From the NCBI RefSeq assembly GCF_016654115.1, contig NZ_JAEQAZ010000001.1:1-64000 (forward strand): a stretch of 64,000 nt of DNA, given 5' to 3'. Every line of letters starts with the position of its first letter. Positions within the stretch are counted from its first letter, which is position 1. The position numbers were made by a program, and so were the translations under genes. Origin of the DNA: Streptomyces sp. MBT53. Lineage in GTDB: Bacteria; Actinomycetota; Actinomycetes; Streptomycetales; Streptomycetaceae. This document shows, in pieces, positions 1 through 9,324 of the stretch. The notes under the pieces are model-generated. The model saw only the letters and a program-made list of their open reading frames with translations. It had not been told where the DNA came from and did no database searches.

Positions 1-940
1 CGGTGCCGACGGCCAGGGCGGTCCCGACGGCCATGCCGCGTCCGCTCCAGGTGGTGCCCGCGCCGCGGAACGTGTCGTAGGCCCGTCGCAGCCGGGGCAG
101 CGGGACGGGCTCGCGGTCCGCGTACGGGTCGTCGTGCAGGATGCGGGTCAGGGCCTCGCGGACCACCGGGCGGGTCATCCGCTCGCGGGAGTTCTTGCGC
201 AGCAGCCCCTGGATCACCTGGGCCAGTGGTCCGGCGCGCGACGGGCTGCGCATCGGGAGCCGGTCCACGCCCTTCAGGGTCGCCTCGGGGCGGCCCCGGT
301 CCCGGAACGGCGGGTGTCCTTCGACCAGCGTGTAGAGGATCGCGCCCAGCGCCCACAGGTCGGCGGCCGGTCCGATGCGCTCGTCGCGGGCCTGTTCGGG
401 GGAGGCGTACGAGGGCGCGGTGAGCCGGGGGACGAGGGTGGCGCCGGCGAGTCCGAAGCCGGTGAGGACGACGGTGCCCCGGTCGCGCACGAACACCTGG
501 CCGGGGCTGAGTTCGCCGTGGGTGATGCCCTCGTTGTGCGCGGCCTCCAGGATGTCGAGCAGTTCGAGGCCGATGCGGGCCGCCCGTACATAGTGGAACG
601 TGCCCTGCTGGGCGAGGAGTTGGCCGAGCGGTGTGCCGTCGATCCAGTCGGTGACGGTCCACAGCGTGCCGGCGTCCTCGACGGCGTCCATGACCTGGGC
701 GACCCGGGTGGGAGCGAGCAGCACCATGATCTCGGAGGTGCGCATGATGGCCGCGGTGGTCCGGCGCGCGCTCTCCTCGTCCAGCGCGGCGGGCAGCGTC
801 ACCTGCGTGAGCAGGCACGGGCGCTCGGCGGCCATGTCCTCGCCGTACCAGGTGTCACGGTTCGTCTCGCGATGCGCGACCTCCATGGGCCGGTATCTGC
901 CGGCGACTGACTCGTGTACGGAGACGTGTGTCTCGACCAT
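1..940 (-). CDS. Serine/threonine pseudokinase, C-terminus cut by window edge
   Basis: The reverse strand reads open from ATG 940 (alternative ATG 946) to the window edge, 313 codons. A GAGGG box sits six bases before ATG 940. The kinase fold is recognisable from the C-lobe: HGELSPGQ (H141-E143) in the catalytic loop position, an APE-like YASPEQ, then DLWALGAILYTLVEGHPPF. The catalytic residues are degenerate. The HRD aspartate is replaced by Glu143, the DFG motif reads GFG (161-163), and neither a glycine-rich loop nor a VAIK lysine is visible. It is therefore predicted to be catalytically dead and to act as a scaffold or sensor. The last residues before the edge (GMAVGTALAVGT) look like the start of a membrane span, suggesting a membrane-anchored protein that continues outside the window. 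Confidence 0.8.
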   Translation of the reverse strand, partial: MVETHVSVHESVAGRYRPMEVAHRETNRDTWYGEDMAAERPCLLTQVTLPAALDEESARRTTAAIMRTSEIMVLLAPTRVAQVMDAVEDAGTLWTVTDWIDGTPLGQLLAQQGTFHYVRAARIGLELLDILEAAHNEGITHGELSPGQVFVRDRGTVVLTGFGLAGATLVPRLTAPSYASPEQARDERIGPAADLWALGAILYTLVEGHPPFRDRGRPEATLKGVDRLPMRSPSRAGPLAQVIQGLLRKNSRERMTRPVVREALTRILHDDPYADREPVPLPRLRRAYDTFRGAGTTWSGRGMAVGTALAVGT

Positions 941-1282
941 GGCCATCCCTCGCTGAAACCCCGGGCTCTCACCTTTCACAGAAGTACGGCGGTTGTGATG
1001 GGCTGGTTCAAAGGAATCCCAATTCCCCGGTGGTTCTTGCCTTTTATTCAATCGCGGCGGGCGGGGGGCGAGGAAATGCCGTCGGGGAATATCCCTGCCC
1101 CGACCTGGCGGTAACCACGGGTAACGGGCAACTTTCCCGTCGCCGGGGCCCTGACCAGGCCCTCTTGCCCTGCCGGGACCGATCCCTGCGCCTGGGGACT
1201 TCCCGCGGCTACCTTGCTGTTCCCGGCAGTTCAGATCGGCCGTCGGGCTCAACTGTCAGTGCCGGGTGCGAAACTGCCCGGC
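941..1282. other. Intergenic region between divergent genes
   Basis: No gene was seen in these 342 bases. The stretch 1011-1055 is AT-richer than its surroundings and probably holds promoters for the divergent pseudokinase and DinB genes. A 7-bp perfect inverted repeat, GTCGGGG at 1081-1087 and CCCCGAC at 1098-1104, could form a small hairpin. No clear -35/-10 pair could be assigned. Confidence 0.4.
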
Positions 1283-1882
1283 ATGATGGAACCGAACCCG
1301 AAAGCGGACCTTCTCCGGTACCTGCAAGAGGCGCGCGACGCCCTGGTGTGGAAGCTCGACGGCCTCTCGGAGTACGACATCCGCCGTCCCCTGACTCCCA
1401 CGGGCACCAACCTGTTGGGGCTGGTCAAGCATGTCGCCAGTGTGGAACTGGGCTACCTCGGCGACGCCTTCGGGCGGCCGTTCTTCGACGGGGAGGAGCC
1501 GCCGTCCTGGTGGTACACCGAGGAGTCGGAGACCAACTCGGACATGTGGGCCACGGCGGACGAATCGCGGGAACACATCGTCGGGCTGTATCGCCAGGCG
1601 TGGGAGCACTCCGACAGCACGATCGCGACGCTGTCGCTCGACGCGGTCGGTCATGTCCCGTGGTGGCCGGAGGAGCGCCGGGAGGTGACGCTGCATCACA
1701 TCGTCGTGCGCGTGATCTCCGACACCCAACGGCACGCCGGTCACGCCGACATCCTGCGGGAGTTCATCGACGGATCCGTCGGATATCTGCAGGACAAGGG
1801 CAACCTGCCACCGGAGGACGAGGCGTGGTGGGAGGAGTACCGGAGCCGACTGGAGCGCGTGGCGCGGGAGGCCGACAGCTGA
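1283..1882 (+). CDS. DinB/DUF664 family protein
   Basis: This 199-residue protein belongs to the DinB-like four-helix bundle superfamily (DUF664 subgroup). The spaced histidines expected for a metal site are present: LVKHVASVELGYLGD near the N-terminus, and HHIVVRVISDTQRHAGHADI in the third and fourth helices. Related proteins include mycothiol- or bacillithiol-dependent transferases and many of unknown reaction, so no substrate is assigned. The start is ATG 1283 (MMEPNPKAD; 1286 is equally possible) because the family begins here and the frame upstream to 1214 is not protein-like. No strong ribosome binding site is visible. It is followed directly by a decayed transporter gene on the same strand. 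Confidence 0.8.
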   Translation: MMEPNPKADLLRYLQEARDALVWKLDGLSEYDIRRPLTPTGTNLLGLVKHVASVELGYLGDAFGRPFFDGEEPPSWWYTEESETNSDMWATADESREHIVGLYRQAWEHSDSTIATLSLDAVGHVPWWPEERREVTLHHIVVRVISDTQRHAGHADILREFIDGSVGYLQDKGNLPPEDEAWWEEYRSRLERVAREADS

Positions 1883-1901
1883 TCCCGCTCTGCTGTGACG
1901 G

Positions 1902-2464
1902 CTGGAGCGCCACATCCGGGAAGCGCGGCTCCCGCGCACCCTGGCCGGACTCCTCGCCGGAGCGGCCCTGGGACTCGCGGGCACCGTGATCCAGGGGCTG
2001 ACCCGCAATCCGCCGACCGATCCGGGCCTGCTCGGCGTCGACGCGGGCGCGGCCGTGTTCATTGTCTTCGCCATCGGCGTCCTGTCGCTGACCGGGCCCG
2101 GCCAGTACATCCGGTTCGGCTTCCTCGGCGCCACCCTCGCCGCCGTGCTCGTCCACGGCATCGGCAGCCTCGGCCGCGAAGGTGCGACGCCGGTGAAGCC
2201 GGCGGGGCCGCGTTCTCCGTCCCGGTCTCCGAGGAGAACCTGGCGCTGCTCGACGCCGACCTGATCGTGATGGCATCGATCGGCGTCAAGGCCACCGAGA
2301 TCACGTCGGATCCGCTGTGCAAGTCCCTGCCCGCGGTGAAGGCCAGCCATTCGGTCGTCTTCTACGACCCGAACCTCAGCCAGGCCTTCGCCACCAGCTC
2401 GGTCCTGTCGGTGGGGTACGCGGTGGACCACGTCGGCCCGCTGTTCGCGGCGGCGTTGAAGTAG
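1902..2464 (+). pseudogene. Remnant of siderophore ABC uptake genes (FecCD permease fragment plus FecB-type binding protein C-terminus)
   Basis: Two reading frames each hold a family fragment. From about 1902 to 2190 the frame through GTG 1986 encodes the start of an iron-siderophore permease: [13 protein letters not shown], then [20 protein letters not shown], which is the FecCD signature. From about 2206 to the TAG at 2464 a different frame encodes the C-terminus of a periplasmic siderophore-binding protein: [15 protein letters not shown], then VLSVGYAVDHVGPLFAAALK. An in-frame stop (1896-1898) lies just upstream, and no start codon or lipoprotein signal precedes either piece. The two pieces come from different genes of a normal uptake operon, so at least one internal deletion with frameshift has occurred. 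It is not expected to give a working protein. Confidence 0.8.
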
Positions 2465-2488
2465 TTGCGAGCCACGCGGTCACCGATC

Positions 2489-2523
2489 CGCTGCGGCGGA
2501 GCCGTCACGCTCACGCCGCAGCG
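2489..2523 (-). terminator. Hairpin downstream of MFS gene
   Basis: A perfect 10-bp stem, CGCTGCGGCG at 2489-2498 and CGCCGCAGCG at 2514-2523, encloses a 15-base loop. It lies 17 bases beyond the stop of the reverse-strand MFS gene, between it and the converging transporter remnant. There is no T-tract, as is common for Streptomyces terminators. Confidence 0.55.
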
Positions 2524-2539
2524 ACGGTCGGTGTTCCGG

Positions 2540-4237
2540 TCAGGCTTCGAGCGCGGCCAGTTCGCGGTCGACGGCATCTTGGTGGGCCTGCGCGTCCTCG
2601 CGGGCCTTCTTCGGGCTCCAGCGGCCCGCCATCACGAACACGAAGGGCAGGAAGAGAACCTGGCCGCCGACACAGATCCACCACCAGGTGCGCCACTCGC
2701 CGGGACCGTCCTTCGCGGCCTTCTGCACCTTCGTCCCGTACTCCTTGAGCACCTTCAGCTGCGGCTGTGCCTTCTGTACGACGGCCAGGTCGGCGGGGCC
2801 GACCTCCTTGACTGCCTGGGCGGCCAGGGCGGGGGGTGTGGTGGTCGGCGTGTACTTGCCGAGTTCGGCGAAGAGTTGGGGGTGGGCGCCGACGATCGCG
2901 AGCGCCGGGGCGGCCTGCTTCTGCGCCGCCGCGACCTCGGCGCCGTGTTCGACGAGCGGGGTGACCGACGTGACGAGCACCGGGATGAACGCCGCCGACA
3001 CGGCGACCACGATGCGTACCGTCCAGCCCCAGACCGCGAGGCCCGCGGCGGTCGCGGCCGGATTGCGCTTCTCCACGGTCTCGGTGAAGCTCGCCATCCA
3101 GGGGGCGTAGGCGATTCCGCTGAACACGCCGATCGCGACGAACAGCCAGGCGAAGGTGTAGTAGTCGGTCGTCGGATGGGTGGCCCGGGAGGCGAAGACC
3201 GCGGTCGCCACCACGGCGCCGACCCCGCCGACGATCATGAAGGGCTTGCGCACCAGCAGCCGGTCCGAGAGCAGGCCGGCCACGATCAGCGCGAGGGCGT
3301 TCGCTGCCCAGTACCAGTTGGCCAGGCCGTTGGTGCGCTGCTCGCTGTAGCCGAAGGTGGTCGAGAAGTAGACGACGAAGTTGCCGACGGCGGCGTAGTA
3401 GAGGAGCAGGAAGACCGCGATCGCGAAGGCGGAGCCGAGGATGTCCAGGCGCAGCATCTGCCGCCACTCGCCGCGTCGTACCGCCTCGGTGTCGAGTCCC
3501 TTGGCGCGTGCTTCGACCAGGGCCCGGTCCCGCAGGCTCACCATGATCTGGTCGCGCAGTCCCGGCGACAGCTCGCGCAGGGCGAACAGGGCGACGACGA
3601 ACACGATCAGCCCGGCCGCCCCGGAGTAGCGCAGCTCGTCCTGCCAGGAGGCGGAGTCGAGGGTGCTGCTGGTCACGGAGGTGACGACCAGGCTGCCGAT
3701 GACCGGGCCCATCGTCCAGTAGCCCATCGCGGTGGCACGGCCCAGCTGCGGTGAGAAGTCCCGTATCAGCGCCGGGGTCGCGACCAGCACGATGCCCTCG
3801 ATGACGCTGACGACGGCGAACAGCACCAAGTACGTTGTCTTGTCGCCCGCGTTGGGGAGTCCGAAGAAGACCAGGAGCGCGGCGATCAGCAGTCCGTAGA
3901 CCACGAGGTTCGCCCGTCCCCAGCGGTCCGCGAGGCCGGCCACGAGGGAGGCGAAGGCCCCGAACGCGTTGCCGATGACCGAGACCCACACGAAGTAGCG
4001 GTAGGTCATGTCGAAGTGCGTGATGATCGACGTCGCCACCGCGTACTGGATGTAGAGCATGTAGTAGAGCACGACGGTCGTGACCACCACGATCGCCAGA
4101 TACGACATGCGTCGCCCGGTGGCCGGATACGCGCCCAGGTCACGGCGGTACAGCCCGGTGAGCGAGCCGCGGGAGTCGGCGCCGGGTGCGTCGGTACCTG
4201 GGTTACTCGTGTCAAGAGGTGCGGAAGCGGAAGACAT
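2540..4237 (-). CDS. MFS transporter
   Basis: This 565-residue major facilitator protein has about twelve predicted membrane spans, beginning at residue 46 (YLAIVVVTTVVLYYMLYIQY). The loop 2-3 motif GLADRWGRANLVVYG is the MFS signature, with its counterpart LLSDRLLVRKPFMIVGG in the second half. A hydrophilic insertion of roughly 100 residues precedes the last span (about 435-535, rich in Ala/Gln/Lys) and is unusual for the superfamily; it may be extracytoplasmic. The substrate cannot be told. The start at 4237 has AAAGGGAG at good spacing. The gene is preceded by a perfect 16-bp palindrome at 4313-4328, the kind of site bound by TetR-type repressors, so ligand-induced export or uptake is likely. 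No regulator gene is adjacent. Confidence 0.85.
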   Translation of the reverse strand: MSSASAPLDTSNPGTDAPGADSRGSLTGLYRRDLGAYPATGRRMSYLAIVVVTTVVLYYMLYIQYAVATSIITHFDMTYRYFVWVSVIGNAFGAFASLVAGLADRWGRANLVVYGLLIAALLVFFGLPNAGDKTTYLVLFAVVSVIEGIVLVATPALIRDFSPQLGRATAMGYWTMGPVIGSLVVTSVTSSTLDSASWQDELRYSGAAGLIVFVVALFALRELSPGLRDQIMVSLRDRALVEARAKGLDTEAVRRGEWRQMLRLDILGSAFAIAVFLLLYYAAVGNFVVYFSTTFGYSEQRTNGLANWYWAANALALIVAGLLSDRLLVRKPFMIVGGVGAVVATAVFASRATHPTTDYYTFAWLFVAIGVFSGIAYAPWMASFTETVEKRNPAATAAGLAVWGWTVRIVVAVSAAFIPVLVTSVTPLVEHGAEVAAAQKQAAPALAIVGAHPQLFAELGKYTPTTTPPALAAQAVKEVGPADLAVVQKAQPQLKVLKEYGTKVQKAAKDGPGEWRTWWWICVGGQVLFLPFVFVMAGRWSPKKAREDAQAHQDAVDRELAALEA

Positions 4238-4312
4238 ACGACTCCCTTTGAAGCTGCTGGGGACAGGGTGAGCGGCGGGAGGCTGGGGGCCCTTCCGTTC
4301 GGCGGAGCGTAG

Positions 4313-4328
4313 TACCGACTAGTCGGTA
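4313..4328. promoter_or_regulatory. Perfect 16-bp palindrome, candidate TetR-type operator
   Basis: TACCGACTAGTCGGTA is a perfect dyad 75 bases upstream of the MFS start. The ACCGACYRGTCGGT pattern resembles operators of several TetR-family repressors. It probably overlaps the MFS promoter. Confidence 0.65.
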
Positions 4329-4360
4329 TGGCTAGATGTGCGACAAGCCTTCGCGCACGG

Positions 4361-4393
4361 GGTCGAGAACGGGTCGATAACGGGTCGAGAACG
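4361..4393. repeat. Three tandem 11-bp repeats
   Basis: GGTCGAGAACG (4361-4371), GGTCGATAACG (4372-4382) and GGTCGAGAACG (4383-4393) run head to tail, differing at one base. The 11-bp period places each copy on the same helix face. They lie between the MFS operator and the terminator of the dehydratase gene. Function is unknown. Confidence 0.8.
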
Positions 4394-4421
4394 GGACCCT
4401 TCATGCGGGAAGGCTCGTCGC

Positions 4422-4441
4422 ACCTGCCGTCAACGGCAGGT
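4422..4441 (-). terminator. Hairpin at the end of the dehydratase gene
   Basis: ACCTGCCGT (4422-4430) and ACGGCAGGT (4433-4441) are perfect inverted 9-mers separated by two bases. The stem touches the stop codon of the reverse-strand dehydratase gene. Confidence 0.6.
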
Positions 4442-5409
4442 CAGCGCAGTCCGAAGCGCTCCGACCAGTCCGCGATCTCCCCGGCCGTCGCGTTGCCCCC
4501 GCACACCACCAGGCCGAGCCGCGCGCCGTCGCCGACGCGTTCCAGGACCTGCCGGGCGGCGGGCAGCAGACAGCCCGCGGCGGGCTCCGTCCACACCTTG
4601 CCGTGCTCGGCGAGGTCGAGACAGCCCCGTACGGCGTCCTGGTCCGAGACGGTCAACACCTCGGTGACCAGGGCCGACACATGGTCGTACGTCAGCTGCG
4701 ACACGGCCGGCGCGCTGAGCGTGGTCACGATCGAGGACGGGGTGACCGACACCGGGCCACCGGCCGCGAGCGCCGCGGACATCGCCTCGGCACCCTCGGT
4801 CTCCACGCCCCAGACCCGGATCCCGGGCCGCCGGGCGTGCAGTGCGGCGGCGACCCCGGCGATCAGCCCACCACCGCCGATGCTGACCAGTACGTCGGTG
4901 AGTTCACCGGCGTCGTCCGCGAACTCCAGCCCCACGGTGCCCTGTCCGGCGATCACCAGCGGGTCGTCGAACGGGTGGACCAGGGTCAGCCCCTCGTCCC
5001 GCAACCTGTTCACCAGCGCGAACGCGCTCGGCATGTCCTCGGTCAGCCGCAGCGAAGCGCCCGCCGCCTCCACCAGCGCCACGGACCGCGCCGGCGCCGA
5101 ACGCGGCATCACCACCGTGGCCTTCACGTCCAGCGCCGCCGCCATGACCGCGAGCGCGATCCCGTGATTGCCGCCGCTGACCGCCACCACCCCGGCCGCC
5201 AACTCCGCCTCGCCGAGCGACAGCAGCTTCGCCGTGGCACCGCGCGCCTTGAAGGAACCCGTGCGCTGCAACAGCTCCAGCTTCGTCGTGACCGGGACAC
5301 CGAGCAGCTCCGAGAGCCCCGGGCTCTCCACGGTCGGGGTGCGTACGACGTGTCCGGCGATCCGCTCGGCGGCGGCTTCGATGTCCGAGATGCCGATCAA
5401 GGCAGTCAT
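4441..5409 (-). CDS. PLP-dependent serine/threonine dehydratase family enzyme
   Basis: This 322-residue enzyme is of the fold-type II PLP family, which deaminates serine or threonine to 2-oxo acids. The PLP lysine sits in RTGSFKARGA (Lys54). SGGNHGIALA binds the cofactor and substrate, VSIGGGGLIAG (about 180) is the glycine loop holding the PLP phosphate, and VVCGGN closes the active site. There is no C-terminal ACT regulatory domain, so it is the short catabolic or racemase-like form. A serine racemase or threo-hydroxyaspartate dehydratase is possible. I chose ATG 5409 because the TTG-initiated extension to 5427 lacks a ribosome site. GGGAGG abuts the chosen ATG, which is closer than usual. 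It lies 99 bases downstream of the AIM24 gene on the same strand. Confidence 0.82.
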   Translation of the reverse strand: MTALIGISDIEAAAERIAGHVVRTPTVESPGLSELLGVPVTTKLELLQRTGSFKARGATAKLLSLGEAELAAGVVAVSGGNHGIALAVMAAALDVKATVVMPRSAPARSVALVEAAGASLRLTEDMPSAFALVNRLRDEGLTLVHPFDDPLVIAGQGTVGLEFADDAGELTDVLVSIGGGGLIAGVAAALHARRPGIRVWGVETEGAEAMSAALAAGGPVSVTPSSIVTTLSAPAVSQLTYDHVSALVTEVLTVSDQDAVRGCLDLAEHGKVWTEPAAGCLLPAARQVLERVGDGARLGLVVCGGNATAGEIADWSERFGLR

Positions 5410-5444
5410 CCTCCCGGCACGGGGCAAGGTGGTCCGTGCCGCCT

Positions 5445-5493
5445 CCGACCCTGACTCGGAAAGGACCCGCAGGTCAACACGTTTCAGGGTCGG
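5445..5493. repeat. Perfect 10-bp inverted repeat with 29-base spacer
   Basis: CCGACCCTGA (5445-5454) and TCAGGGTCGG (5484-5493) are exact reverse complements. They sit between the AIM24 stop and the dehydratase start. They could form a long-loop hairpin terminating AIM24 transcription, or mark a regulator site for the dehydratase promoter. Confidence 0.55.
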
Positions 5494-5508
5494 TGCCGGA
5501 TCGGGACC

Positions 5509-6186
5509 TCAGTGCTGCTGCGCCTTCTGCGGAGTCACCTCGCTGGGCCGTACGACGACGAACCCCTGTCCCTGGAGCATGAGTTGGACGGCCTCGCCGG
5601 AACCACCCCGCAGCATCGACCCGATGGACTGCGAACGGTGCAACGAGGTCTGGAGGTTGGCCGACCAGCCGACCACCGCGTCCGTGTCGACGAACACCGG
5701 GTACTGCGGCGAGACGGGTATGACCAGCGGGTTGCCCTCGCAGACCAGACCCAGCTTGCCCTGCCCCGTGAAGACGCTGTTGAACAGGCCGCCGCCCGCG
5801 ATGCCGGAGCCCTTCACCGTCTTGATCGCGTACGACAACGAGGCGTCGAAACACAGGACGTTGCGGCCGTTGACGGTGAACTCGTCACCGGGGTCGATCT
5901 CGACCACGAAACAGTTCTGCGCCTCGTGCGCGAACCACGCCTCGCCCTGGCCGCGCACCGCCATCAGCGGCAGGCCCTCACCGGTGACGGCGCGCTTGAG
6001 CATGCCGCCCACGCCCTGGCCCTTGCGCTCGAACTGGAGGTTGCCGCGGTAGGCGATCATCGCCCCCTGGCGGGCGAGCATCTCGCCGTTGACCGCGTAC
6101 TTGACGCACTTGGCGTTCTCTACGGTCATGCCCGGCGCGGTGGCCGGCTGCACCATGTGCTCACTGGAAAACAGATCACCCTTCAT
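5509..6186 (-). CDS. AIM24 family protein
   Basis: This 225-residue protein is an AIM24/TIGR00266-type beta-sheet protein, a family named after a yeast mitochondrial biogenesis protein. The diagnostic pattern is visible: RQGAMIAYRGNLQF near residue 40, VRGQGEAWFAHEAQNCFVVEI near 77, FDASLSYAIKTVKGSGIAGGGLFNSVFTGQGKLGL near 115-150, and the terminal QLMLQGQGFVVVRPSE. Glycine-rich beta turns dominate, and no signal peptide, membrane span or catalytic motif is seen. In streptomycetes such genes often occur as small paralogue groups next to TerD-like genes; here a TerD-CAP gene lies directly upstream on the same strand. The biochemical role is unknown. ATG 6186 follows AGGATGCCCGC. Confidence 0.85.
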   Translation of the reverse strand: MKGDLFSSEHMVQPATAPGMTVENAKCVKYAVNGEMLARQGAMIAYRGNLQFERKGQGVGGMLKRAVTGEGLPLMAVRGQGEAWFAHEAQNCFVVEIDPGDEFTVNGRNVLCFDASLSYAIKTVKGSGIAGGGLFNSVFTGQGKLGLVCEGNPLVIPVSPQYPVFVDTDAVVGWSANLQTSLHRSQSIGSMLRGGSGEAVQLMLQGQGFVVVRPSEVTPQKAQQH

Positions 6187-6252
6187 GCGGGCATCCTGAC
6201 CCGGAAGATCTCATTCCGCCAAGATCGTGGAGGGCTTGACCTCGTCGGATGG

Positions 6253-7611
6253 TCAGGCGCCGAAGAGTTGCGTCCAGTACGTCCCCATCTGTCCGCCGCC
6301 CGCGAAACCGATGCCTATGTGGGTGAAGTCCGGCTTGAGGATGTTGGCGCGGTGGCCGGGGCTGTTCATCCAGCCCTCCACGACCTCGGCGGGGGAGCGC
6401 TGACCGCAGGCGATGTTCTCGCCGATCGTGCGCCTGCGTGAACCCGCGGCGGCGGCCCGGTCCCAGGGCTGGGAGCCGTCGGGGGAGGTGTGCGAGTAGA
6501 AGGCCCGGGCCACCATGTCCGTACTGTGCGCCTGCGCGGCGGCGGCGAGCAGCGGGTCCACGGCGAGTGGCGACAGCCCGGCCCTCGTCCGCTCCCTGTT
6601 GGTCAACTCGACGACGTCGCGCGCCGTTTGGGCCAGGTCGGCGGCGGTGAGCGGCTTCGCCCACAACGCCGTCCAGTAGACGTCGCCGGAGTGAGGGGAG
6701 ACCGCCTGGGCGAGACCCGCGTGCGTGACGTCCCGTTCGAGCAGTGTGCGGCGGGCCTGTTCGGTGCGGAGACAATAGTCGACGAACTCCGCGGGGGTGC
6801 GCGGACCGGAGACCAGGTGCTCGCCGACGGTGAGATAGGCGTATCCGGCGTGGATCACGCGCTGGTACACGGAGGCGCCGTCGCGGCTCTCGGTGCTGAG
6901 GTGCCCTGCGGCGGCCATGTCGGAGACGTGGGCCTGCGCGGCCGACACGAGCCGGGAATCGAGCGCGATGGGTGGTGAACCGGCTTTGGCGCGGGCCGAG
7001 TTGACCAGGGCGAGGAAGCCGGTCGGGTCGGCGGCGGGGGAGTTGGGGGAGCCCCCGGTTCGCGCGCCGGCGCCCGGCGCGGTGCCCCTTCCTCGCACGG
7101 GGCCGGAGGCAGGGGTGGGACCGGGGGCCGTGTCCTCGACGATGTCCACGCCGAAGTCCCGTGCGATGCCCGCGAGTCCGTCGGCGTACCCCTGCCCCAG
7201 TGCGCGCAGCTTCCAGCCCGTGCCGCGCCGGTAGAGCTCGGCGAGGAGCAGGACGGTCTCGCGCTGGGGGCGGGCCGGGGTGAAACGGGCGAGCGGACGG
7301 CTGCTCGCGTCCGTGACATGCAGGGTGGGTGCGGGCAGGCGGCCCAGCGGTGTGCCGGGGGCGGCGGGGCTGATGACCACGGTGACCCGGGCGGCGCCGG
7401 CGCGGAGGCGGGCCGGGTCGACGGTCAGGGTGTCGCCCTGGAGGCGGGCTCCGGTCACGGTCGGCTGGTTGTAGAACACGAAGTCCGCGTCACCGCCGAC
7501 CTTGCCGCTCTCGTCCGTGATCAACGCCGACACGTCGAACGGGCCGGGCACCCGCAGGGTCATGGCACCGCCCGGGAGGGGCAGGTTGCCGCCCGGCACC
7601 AGCTCGTTCAT
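6253..7611 (-). CDS. TerD domain protein fused to two CAP/SCP domains
   Basis: This 452-residue protein has three modules. Residues 1-145 resemble the TerD/TerZ tellurium-stress calcium-binding fold: MNELVPGGNLPLPGGAM, the acidic loop DFVFYNQPTVTG, then LAELYRRGTGWKLRALGQGY. A Pro/Gly/Ala-rich linker (about 165-200) follows. Two CAP (SCP-PR1) domains come next. The first starts at FLALVNSARAKAGSPPIALDSRL and the second at VVELTNRERTRAGLSPLAVDPLL with HSTDM, FYSHTSPDG, GENIACGQRSPAEVVEGWMNSPGHRANIL, containing the family histidines and glutamates. The second is a canonical CAP domain and the first is more diverged. No signal peptide is seen, although CAP domains are usually extracellular. ATG 7611 follows GAGGG at seven bases. 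AIM24 lies downstream. Confidence 0.85.
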   Translation of the reverse strand: MNELVPGGNLPLPGGAMTLRVPGPFDVSALITDESGKVGGDADFVFYNQPTVTGARLQGDTLTVDPARLRAGAARVTVVISPAAPGTPLGRLPAPTLHVTDASSRPLARFTPARPQRETVLLLAELYRRGTGWKLRALGQGYADGLAGIARDFGVDIVEDTAPGPTPASGPVRGRGTAPGAGARTGGSPNSPAADPTGFLALVNSARAKAGSPPIALDSRLVSAAQAHVSDMAAAGHLSTESRDGASVYQRVIHAGYAYLTVGEHLVSGPRTPAEFVDYCLRTEQARRTLLERDVTHAGLAQAVSPHSGDVYWTALWAKPLTAADLAQTARDVVELTNRERTRAGLSPLAVDPLLAAAAQAHSTDMVARAFYSHTSPDGSQPWDRAAAAGSRRRTIGENIACGQRSPAEVVEGWMNSPGHRANILKPDFTHIGIGFAGGGQMGTYWTQLFGA

Positions 7612-7709
7612 GGCACCGCCCTCGCTGTCCGTGTCCGGGGCAGTGCCCGGTGGGGGAGTTCGCCCTCCACTCAACGTCCCGTCACGGCGAGAGGGTTCCC
7701 GCGGGGCGC

Positions 7710-7746
7710 GGTGGGTGCCGGTGCGCGAGGCTGTCCGGCACCCACC
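7710..7746 (-). terminator. Strong hairpin after serine hydrolase gene
   Basis: GGTGGGTGCCGG (7710-7721) pairs perfectly with CCGGCACCCACC (7735-7746) around a 13-base loop, 11 bases beyond the stop of the reverse-strand gene ending at 7758. It separates that gene from the downstream TerD-CAP gene. Confidence 0.8.
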
Positions 7747-7757
7747 GTGCAGCGCGC

Positions 7758-9324
<1,567 letters not shown>

